In this document: positions 6,601-11,660 of the stretch, in pieces | Position numbering within the stretch: position 1 is the stretch's first letter | Layout: every line of letters begins with the position of its first letter | DNA from: Alphaproteobacteria bacterium | Lineage (GTDB): Bacteria > Pseudomonadota > Gammaproteobacteria > JAGOUN01 | Length of the DNA stretch: 11,660 nucleotides | NCBI GenBank assembly: GCA_021151585.1 | Contig: JAGKWX010000036.1 | Coordinates: 1 to 11,660, forward strand | Direction: 5' to 3' | The notes under the pieces: model-generated | What the model was told of the DNA's origin: nothing | The model's input: the letters and a program-made list of their open reading frames with translations, nothing else | Databases searched by the model: none | Made by a program: the position numbers and the translations under genes

Positions 6601-9600
6601 CTTTATCCAACCAGCTTCGGGCTTCCATCTCACTTAATATACCAGAACCTTTGCGTATTCGTTTAACAAATTCTCTATCAGCACCAGCACCAGCAGCGCC
6701 CCATAAACCCCAATTGATAACTCGCAATGGTGTATCGGTATTTTGACTCAAGTGAGCCAAACTATCTAACATACAATTAGAAGCTGCATAGGTGGTTTGA
6801 CCAGACTCAGGTAATAAACTTGCTACTGACGAAAATAGGAGTACTTGCTTTGGCCAATAAGATAAGGTCATCAACGCTTGCTTTAAATTAACTGCACCTA
6901 ATACTTTGGCCGCCAAGCTATCTTGATAATCTTGTTCTGTCAATTTATCAAATCGCTGGATAGTAGCTTTACCAGCCAAATGGTACACCTCACAAATAAT
7001 AAAAGATTGAGCTACTTGCTGTATAGCATCAATTAACTGCGCAGCATCTGTCACGTCTGCCTGATATACCCGAATTGATACATTATATTGATTAGCAATA
7101 AGTTCAAATTGAGTGTTTTGTTCTTTATCAGGTTGACGACGAGCAATTAACGCAATGTGGCCAATGCCTTTTTGCGCATACCACATTGCCATAGTCAGTG
7201 CGAGCGCACCAAGCCCACCTGTTATAACCACGCTATCCTTTTTAGTGTAAGCTTGAACATGTAATAACTGCTCGTGATGTGCAGGAATTGGCAATAACAT
7301 TTGTGTAAACCACTGCCTTTTCTCATATTTGATAGCTACCTCTTCAATTTGATGAATAAATAAATCAATCAGTGTTTGTATATTGTTAACTTGGTCGTAC
7401 TCAATCAAAGCTGAAATAATTCCACCGTACTGTGAACTAATTGATCGTAATTGACCCTGCAAACCAGAGTGACATAATTGAATATTTTCTTCTACAGCTC
7501 GCCCCGTTGGAAAACATACAACATAACCATGTTCTAGATTTTTACCTTTCCAACCCTGAAAAAATAATTGGTTTTGATACAGTCGCTTAGCTACATATCC
7601 ATGCAATTGTTGTTTAGTAAGCTCTTGTTGTTCAGTTTGAATATCCATATAACGTAAATCAACAACTCGCGATATCTTTTTATCATTTAACTGTTGATGA
7701 AGCCATTGCCAATCTTCTTCTTGATCAAAAGCTATAAAATAGAATTTTTCTTTCTGCTCTCTAACCCCTTCAGTGAGCCATAAAATTATTTGGCTCTCGT
7801 GATTTATAGATTGTGTTAAAACTTGAATAAAAGCGCTGTCATGTGATTGTCTTGTAGTTAATATTAGTAAAACAGTTTTTTGGGTCGTTAAAAATTGTTC
7901 TTGTTCTGTGAATAAAAATGGTTCCCAGCTTGTATAATAGCCAGTAGTCATTATCTGATGACTAGTAGCCGTGTGTTGGTCTCTTTTACTAACTGAATGA
8001 GTTACCTTAAACTGATAGCGATTGCGTTGAAACGAATAAAGTGGTAGTTGGATAAATTGTCTTAGTGATCCTAGCCACATACTACGCCAATTTAGATCAT
8101 AGCCAGCAAGATAAACAGAACGTATATTATTTAAGATCGATGTTTGTGATCCTGATTGAAGACTAATTGTTAGTGGCGATGTAGCAATTTGATCAATTAT
8201 ATTATCACGATATAAATCTTCACATATTTGTTCAGATTCAATTTTCCAATAACTATTTGAAGCATAAGTAACGATAGTATTTTTAACTTCAGCAAACATA
8301 ATATCATTTTTTAGTATATATGCTTTGAATAGCTTCAGCATATTTTCACAAGATAAGCGTCCATCTATTACAGCTGCCAAAAAGCAACCACTTCCTTGAC
8401 TAAGGATTTGTGATGGTTGAATTCCGATACGATGATAAAATTGATATAAAGTATAAATCGCTATTAGTTTAATAATTTCTAACTGCCAATCCGCATCTAA
8501 ATTATTTTTTCCAGATAAATAATCTAATACAAATGTCATATCATCAGATTGTTCTTTAATCAAAGTTTGACAAAGTGTGGAGAAAAAAGCATCTTCTTGA
8601 TAGCGTTGTTGCAATGACACTAAATCAAGAGTTCCTAAATCAGGTACGATGAGTTGAATTTCTATCTCGTGGAACTTGCTCATCGAAGAAGCAGGCGACC
8701 ATTGTTTTAACCGCTTCAAGCAATCTTCCAATGAATCAGCTTGAATCGCAGCACGATAGGGAAAATGGGAGCGACCGGTTTGACTGCTATAAGCAACGTC
8801 TACCCACAGACCTGGTGTTTCAGCAGAAAGCTTATGTTCTAACCAATCAATGTATTGCGCAATCATTTGTATTAATGCTTGTTCATCTTTAGCAGATATC
8901 GTGAGCAATTGTGTAATACTATCAATACTTGATTTTGTTGAAATATTGAAGATATCTTCATTGATCGATAACGCTTCTAACCTTTGCGTCAAAGTTAATA
9001 TTTGCGTGGGTGGTTCTTCTAAAATCATATGTGCATTTGTACCACTAAAACCAAAGCTACTTACTCCAGCTCGTCTGACTTTATTCTCTCTGGCTTCCCA
9101 TTTGGTTTTTTCTTGTAGAATGGCAAGCCGCGTGTTTTCCAATTGGATTTTAGGATTTAACTTTCCATAAATTGGTAATGCTGTTAATAAGTTATGTGCG
9201 AAGGATTCAAGAATTCGAATAATTCCTGCTACACCAGCGGCTGCTTCTAGATGACCAATAAATGATTTTACTGAATTAATCAAAATAGGCTGTTCAGCAG
9301 GATTTCTTTCAGCAAAAACTTCTTTTAACGCATTAATTTCTATTGGGTCTCCAAGCAAAGTTCCAGTACCATGCGCTTCTATAACATCAATATCATTCGG
9401 CGATAGTCCAGCGTTTTTCAATGCGTTTTTTATAACTTGAACTTGTGCTTGCTTGTTAGGTACAGTTAAGCCACTACTGGCACCATCTTGATTCACTGCA
9501 GAACCTCTAATAATACCATGGATGGTATTACCATCGCGCATAGCATCTTTATAGCGCTTTAAAACTAACATGCCGACCCCTTCCCCACGGCCATACCCAT

Positions 9601-10516
9601 CAGCTTCTTCTGAAAAAGATTTACATACGCCGTCTTCCGCCAACATATTTGCTTTGCAGCAGTTAATTGTTACCCCTGGCGCAAGCATCATATTGACACC
9701 GCCAGCAAGAGCAAGATCACACTCACCATTTTGTAAGCTTCTCATCGCTAAATGTGTTGTCACTAATGATGAAGAGCACGCAGTATCAATAGTCATACAC
9801 GGCCCTTGAAAACCAAAAAAATATGAAACTCGACCAGATAACACGCTTGCGCTATTTCCAGTTCCAATAAAATTATTATGTTCAGCTCCTCCTTGAATTA
9901 ACATATCTGCATAATCATGCGTCATAATGCCGCAAAACACGCCAACTGCCTGTTCTTTTAATTCGTGTGGATTAATGCCAGCATTTTCCAGTGCAAACCA
10001 AGTTGCTTCTAAGGTTATTCGCTGTTGAGGGTCCATGAGCTCGACTTCTCTGGGGACAATTTTGAAAAAGTCAGCATCGAATTCATAGGGAGATTGATCT
10101 ATAAAGCCTCCATGACGTGTGTACATTTTCCCTGGAGCTTTTTTATCTGAACTGTAATGTGCCTCAACCGACCATCGCTCTTCTGGTACTTCTGTCATTT
10201 TATGATGAGGACCGGATAAGGTTTGCCAAAAATCATCCGGACTGTGACCACTTCCAGGAAAGATGCTGCTATATCCCACTATACAAACAGGATTATCCTG
10301 CTCATATTCAATCTCTTCTGATAGGTCAACTTTTTTTACTGGCGGTGGATTTGACAGCAATTCAGCAATATCTAAACGTTCATAGAAACAAGCTATATCA
10401 AACGCGCTTTGACCTTCCTCATTAACGACGTCAGGGCGCATGCCAGCTTCCAATGCTTTTTTCACTGTATTAATATCACCAATTTGTATAGCATTAAAAA
10501 ATTTAGCTGTTTTCAT
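3680..10516 (-). CDS. Type I modular PKS: ANK-KS-(dead AT)-KR-ACP-TE-ANK-TE-ANK
   Basis: This 2278-residue protein carries one extension module and chain release. Residues 1-57 are ankyrin-like. The KS (about 72-505) has C247 (DTACSSS), H382 (EAHGTGT) and H422 (GHLEAAAG), all needed for decarboxylative condensation. Residues 615-835 are a degenerate AT and post-AT linker. A KR with its structural half follows (about 855-1343): TGGLGAL at 1099, S1230, Y1243 and N1247 present, so the beta-keto group is probably reduced to hydroxyl. No dehydratase, enoylreductase or methyltransferase fits in the remaining space. The ACP (1364-1445) carries S1404 in LSLDSN. TE1 (1488-1707) has S1561, D1588 and H1684; TE2 (1912-2143) has S1985 (GWSLGG), D2012 and H2123. 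Ankyrin-like blocks lie at 1721-1845 and 2155-2245, and the tail (2246-2278) is rich in Ser, Asn and Gln. It starts within the upstream PKS gene and precedes the PPTase gene. Two thioesterases imply that it terminates the line. The product cannot be deduced. Confidence 0.93.
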   Translation of the reverse strand: MKTAKFFNAIQIGDINTVKKALEAGMRPDVVNEEGQSAFDIACFYERLDIAELLSNPPPVKKVDLSEEIEYEQDNPVCIVGYSSIFPGSGHSPDDFWQTLSGPHHKMTEVPEERWSVEAHYSSDKKAPGKMYTRHGGFIDQSPYEFDADFFKIVPREVELMDPQQRITLEATWFALENAGINPHELKEQAVGVFCGIMTHDYADMLIQGGAEHNNFIGTGNSASVLSGRVSYFFGFQGPCMTIDTACSSSLVTTHLAMRSLQNGECDLALAGGVNMMLAPGVTINCCKANMLAEDGVCKSFSEEADGYGRGEGVGMLVLKRYKDAMRDGNTIHGIIRGSAVNQDGASSGLTVPNKQAQVQVIKNALKNAGLSPNDIDVIEAHGTGTLLGDPIEINALKEVFAERNPAEQPILINSVKSFIGHLEAAAGVAGIIRILESFAHNLLTALPIYGKLNPKIQLENTRLAILQEKTKWEARENKVRRAGVSSFGFSGTNAHMILEEPPTQILTLTQRLEALSINEDIFNISTKSSIDSITQLLTISAKDEQALIQMIAQYIDWLEHKLSAETPGLWVDVAYSSQTGRSHFPYRAAIQADSLEDCLKRLKQWSPASSMSKFHEIEIQLIVPDLGTLDLVSLQQRYQEDAFFSTLCQTLIKEQSDDMTFVLDYLSGKNNLDADWQLEIIKLIAIYTLYQFYHRIGIQPSQILSQGSGCFLAAVIDGRLSCENMLKLFKAYILKNDIMFAEVKNTIVTYASNSYWKIESEQICEDLYRDNIIDQIATSPLTISLQSGSQTSILNNIRSVYLAGYDLNWRSMWLGSLRQFIQLPLYSFQRNRYQFKVTHSVSKRDQHTATSHQIMTTGYYTSWEPFLFTEQEQFLTTQKTVLLILTTRQSHDSAFIQVLTQSINHESQIILWLTEGVREQKEKFYFIAFDQEEDWQWLHQQLNDKKISRVVDLRYMDIQTEQQELTKQQLHGYVAKRLYQNQLFFQGWKGKNLEHGYVVCFPTGRAVEENIQLCHSGLQGQLRSISSQYGGIISALIEYDQVNNIQTLIDLFIHQIEEVAIKYEKRQWFTQMLLPIPAHHEQLLHVQAYTKKDSVVITGGLGALALTMAMWYAQKGIGHIALIARRQPDKEQNTQFELIANQYNVSIRVYQADVTDAAQLIDAIQQVAQSFIICEVYHLAGKATIQRFDKLTEQDYQDSLAAKVLGAVNLKQALMTLSYWPKQVLLFSSVASLLPESGQTTYAASNCMLDSLAHLSQNTDTPLRVINWGLWGAAGAGADREFVKRIRKGSGILSEMEARSWLDKVLSITYHQVAILNIDWSVYQKQLTRAEKAFVKQLLFLNSKATVSEQSNNQRANLMALNEVERRIQIMQIIKQTVVEVSGKTIDDLQPVTTFEESLSLDSNLLTEIKDILQDKIGRDDLPYSGTLLNDYQSIETLTDFFLTDLTLQKSVSQNSDTPTDYIRQLVYQSDILVKIKLLKKMHDSQEPPLILIHTIMGSVFFYKALVEHLSYTGYIYGIDNPYFSNLAKKFNSIEEMARAYALAIQSQFGNHPVRLSGLSFAGAVAYEVAQQLNDLGVKVDSVLMFDTAMPGAGDLTLPPAQREYVMGEIAEDINEYYQAEIDNNQRILNAYRPIAPKKHLRVILLKARSRDSVNNTLPSLNDLCNGWLNLFCPEVYSVPGSHFSMFDRTYVNTTVQAMRYVYDQSSYFVDKTLQSSVYHNREKLLIQAAKNGDSYLVVRLLKAGVNPLVTDEEDHYAACFSAQHDDLCSLAWIHYYAQGKLPIASLFSWAIQGSALKTMSYLVQHREIERPDEPDITLLMDGNKQQALILYGMSQPYLQREWMQILASHNDSAHGQQRSSAMQILPLSRDIIRTEKKTEAEFFDLMTVTKISYGKFNYEVVTKLKVGKPNKPKLFMFHAASGLALPYTNLDELDFGDVYGVSNPYFGFQNNSGFSSIEEMAQHYIARMKKIQPEGPYYLSGWSLGGIVSQAIASILEQQGETIALVIMIDSVNHSGKPYHPNSEKAAIEKILEGNTSLERYEGVKEAIQRCYLNTSMMLNNYRAKPFSGRVILLKAEEHETNLENDVFELVQWRQKLLDDPFSGWGDLLPNLEIQSVPGNHNDLFDRDYISGVQVQLKTILSTTSSDNVQKVLLSQRWGMNLIKALRRNDARIVRLLLRKIEHDYSYQDALGNLLDAIVASENIELLEKLDSRFLMRLQTSIGSKASDIALENGLLELFAVLEAASASSVSESRNSFFGQSSSNQNSQSKVVELLL
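3782..4054 (-). other. C-terminal ankyrin-like block after TE2
   Basis: Residues 2155-2245 hold paired helices such as NLIKALRRNDARIVRLLLRK and NLLDAIVASENIELLEKL, then ASDIALENGLLELFAVLE. The spacing suits divergent ankyrin repeats, although loop consensus residues are mostly lost. Confidence 0.5.
4982..5356 (-). other. Ankyrin-like block between the two thioesterases
   Basis: Residues 1721-1845. LLIQAAKNGDSYLVVRLLKAG followed by NPLVTDEED is a clear ankyrin repeat. Later helices (SLFSWAIQGSALKTMSYLV) are more divergent. A spacer of about 65 residues then leads into TE2. Confidence 0.65.
8012..8674 (-). other. Degenerate acyltransferase-like domain and post-AT linker
   Basis: Residues 615-835. 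YQFYHRIGIQPSQILSQGSG aligns with the AT segment that leads into GHSxGE, and AAVIDGRLS follows as in real ATs, but the nucleophile position is Gly708, the His before it is Gln707 and the Glu after it is Cys711. The opening GQGSQ-type motif is reduced to VPDLGT, and the substrate-binding Arg region reads KAYILKND. The linker end LPLYSFQRNRYQF is intact. A catalytically dead remnant is the natural reading. Confidence 0.75.
10346..10516 (-). other. N-terminal ankyrin-like block of the downstream PKS
   Basis: Residues 1-57 follow the ankyrin pattern: FFNAIQIGDINTVKKALEAG, then a loop with NEEGQSAFDIAC, then ERLDIAELL. This is about one and a half repeats, placed before the KS where a coiled-coil docking helix is usual. 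Confidence 0.75.
10503..10516 (-). promoter_or_regulatory. 14-nt overlap joining the two PKS genes
   Basis: The sequence ATGAAAACAGCTAA contains both the start codon of the downstream PKS and the stop codon of the upstream one, in different frames. Only a weak GCGAG lies ahead of the ATG, so translational coupling is likely, which would keep the two subunits in equal amounts. Confidence 0.7.
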
Positions 10517-11660
10517 ATTTTCTCGCTTGTTGATTTTCTAATAATTGTTTAATTTGATAGCTTGTATCCATCGTTAATACAGTAGATGGGATATCACATC
10601 GTAGTGACAATAAATAGCTCACAACGACATCATTACCTGTAGCAACAGCTACTGATAAAGGCGTAATAAAAGGATTTGTCGGTAAACAAGCATTGATATC
10701 AAGCCGATTTTCTACCATCAATGCCATCATATTCTGATCATGCCTCATTGCTGCCAAAATGGCTAAAGGAATTTTCTGATTGCTATCGATGAGTTTTCCA
10801 TGTTTTGCAAATAAATTTACACTCTCCTCTTTTCCTTTGAGAATCGCTTGAGCTTGTAATGATAATGTCTTTATATTCATTCGTATTTCTTTTACCCAAT
10901 CATTAACTAATTTTGAATTAAGAGAAGTGCTGGAATAACTTTTTACAACATCATTAATTTTACTGTCGAGATATACAACTAGCGCTTGTGTAGTTGGATA
11001 GTCATATAATAATGACCCTTCCAATTCGATATATTCTGATAAATCGTCTTTTAATGTTTGACCTATAGAGTCAATATCCATAGAACCAAGACTTAAATCA
11101 GTAAAACCCTTTTCTATATTTTCAACAAATAAAGATGGTTGATAGCCAGTGGCCTCTACTAATTTTTTGACAACATAATTTTGAAGATATTTTTTTCTAT
11201 CGACAATATTCATACTTATGAGCAACGTCCAAAGATTATTACTTGTAGAATGTAATTTTTCCTCCTGAGCAATCAACTCTTGCACTAGTGCATGTTGCCT
11301 TCGATTACGCCAGAGGCTATTCCAATCGACTCTGGCAACAGTTAGATGAATTTTTTGAGTAGACACCGCTTCTTCAATTGCTTGTAAACCTTCGTTCACC
11401 GTAATTTGATCCATCCCATAGCGACGTTGCTCTTGTGTTAATCCAGCAGCCATCCCTACTTCCGCCCATGCACCGAAATTCAAACGCTGCACGACAAGGC
11501 CCATCGCAACACGTCGTTCTGCTAATGCATCTAAATAACTATTAGCAGCGGAATAATTCACCTGACCCGGTGAACCAATGAGCGAAACTAACGAAGAAAA
11601 TAAAACAAAATAACGCAACGCTTTTTCATTTAACGTTAATTGATGCAAATTCTCACTACC
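10503..11660 (-). CDS. Type I modular PKS, 3' part only: KR (C-terminal half)-ACP-ANK; 5' end beyond right edge
   Basis: The frame is open to the right edge (GSENLHQLTL), so the TTG at 11648 is not a real start; residue numbers below count from it. The KR catalytic half is at about 1-115, with S19 (FVLFSS), Y32 (GQVNYSAAN) and N36 in canonical spacing, implying an active KR. The ACP is at about 150-232; its arm-bearing serine is probably S189 in LSLGSMDI, where the usual Asp before Ser is Gly, and LLYDYPT follows as in other PKS carriers. A helical linker leads to an ankyrin-like block at 275-371. There is no thioesterase, so this subunit must pass its chain on, and the next gene, overlapping by 14 nt, begins with an ankyrin-like block and a KS. 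The missing 5' part presumably holds the matching KS and perhaps more modules. Confidence 0.9.
   Translation of the reverse strand, partial: GSENLHQLTLNEKALRYFVLFSSLVSLIGSPGQVNYSAANSYLDALAERRVAMGLVVQRLNFGAWAEVGMAAGLTQEQRRYGMDQITVNEGLQAIEEAVSTQKIHLTVARVDWNSLWRNRRQHALVQELIAQEEKLHSTSNNLWTLLISMNIVDRKKYLQNYVVKKLVEATGYQPSLFVENIEKGFTDLSLGSMDIDSIGQTLKDDLSEYIELEGSLLYDYPTTQALVVYLDSKINDVVKSYSSTSLNSKLVNDWVKEIRMNIKTLSLQAQAILKGKEESVNLFAKHGKLIDSNQKIPLAILAAMRHDQNMMALMVENRLDINACLPTNPFITPLSVAVATGNDVVVSYLLSLRCDIPSTVLTMDTSYQIKQLLENQQARKYENS
10536..10826 (-). other. C-terminal ankyrin-like block of the upstream PKS
   Basis: Residues 275-371 of the partial protein. IPLAILAAMRHDQNMMALMV and TPLSVAVATGNDVVVSYLLS are two well-formed ankyrin helix pairs, joined by a loop with RLDINACLP. 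It sits where a C-terminal docking domain would be expected. Confidence 0.75.

Noticed and set aside
7954..8012. Possible dehydratase domain between the AT-like region and KR
   Set aside because: The post-AT linker runs directly into the KR structural half (YYTSWEPF) with no space for a dehydratase and no HxxxGxxxxP motif.
8850..9170. Plus-strand open frame of 106 codons
   Set aside because: It lies antisense inside the KS coding region, has no ribosome site and no recognisable domain; a shadow of the PKS frame.
10117..10425. Plus-strand open frame of 102 codons
   Set aside because: Antisense to the PKS N-terminus and KS start; Cys/Leu-rich with no domain, so a shadow.
11646..11648. TTG at 11648 as the true start of the upstream PKS protein
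   Set aside because: The frame is open to the window edge and the residues before it (GSENLHQLTL) fit the middle of a KR domain, so the gene starts outside the window.
1..11660. tRNA, rRNA or CRISPR array
   Set aside because: No cloverleaf-like segment, ribosomal signature or regularly spaced direct repeats were seen on reading either strand.

Overview
The window is AT-rich bacterial DNA in which every substantial gene except one transposase remnant lies on the minus strand. It holds the 3' end of a large type I polyketide synthase (PKS) locus, right to left from about 11660 to 2895, followed by mobile-element DNA from about 2890 to 1. A proteobacterium, probably a gammaproteobacterium, is suggested by the insertion-sequence types and protein style. 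The ankyrin-like repeats recall host-associated lineages such as Legionellales, but that is an impression and not something the sequence proves.

PKS region. A PKS protein whose 5' end lies beyond the right edge (10503-11660) contributes the end of a ketoreductase (KR), an acyl carrier protein (ACP) domain and a C-terminal ankyrin-like block. Its stop codon overlaps by 14 nt the start of a 2278-residue PKS (3680-10516). That protein reads: ankyrin-like block, ketosynthase (KS), degenerate acyltransferase (AT)-like region, KR, ACP, thioesterase 1 (TE1), ankyrin-like block, thioesterase 2 (TE2), ankyrin-like tail. A Sfp-type 4'-phosphopantetheinyl transferase (PPTase; 2895-3632) follows, which would arm the ACPs. 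The three genes look like one transcription unit, with the chain released by one or both thioesterases. The AT-like region has lost its nucleophile and its other hallmark motifs, so the malonyl unit must come from an AT encoded elsewhere (inference).

The most unusual feature is the four ankyrin-like blocks in two PKS proteins. Two face each other across the junction between successive subunits, where PKS docking domains normally sit. One separates the tandem thioesterases and one ends the assembly line.

Mobile region. From right to left on the minus strand lie a zinc-ribbon/HTH DUF6431-like protein (1588-2127), a DDE transposase with exact D-D-35-E spacing (92-1441), and the first 29 codons of an ExeA/TniB-like AAA ATPase (1-88) cut by the left edge. 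Together they look like one side of a multi-gene transposon of the general transposase-plus-ATPase kind (Mu, Tn7, Tn5053, IS21). Inverted repeats flank the DUF6431 gene, and the outer one abuts a truncated IS66-type transposase remnant on the plus strand (2284-2724). The stretch 2725-2894 holds only unrecognised debris. No tRNA, rRNA, CRISPR array or convincing rho-independent terminator was seen.
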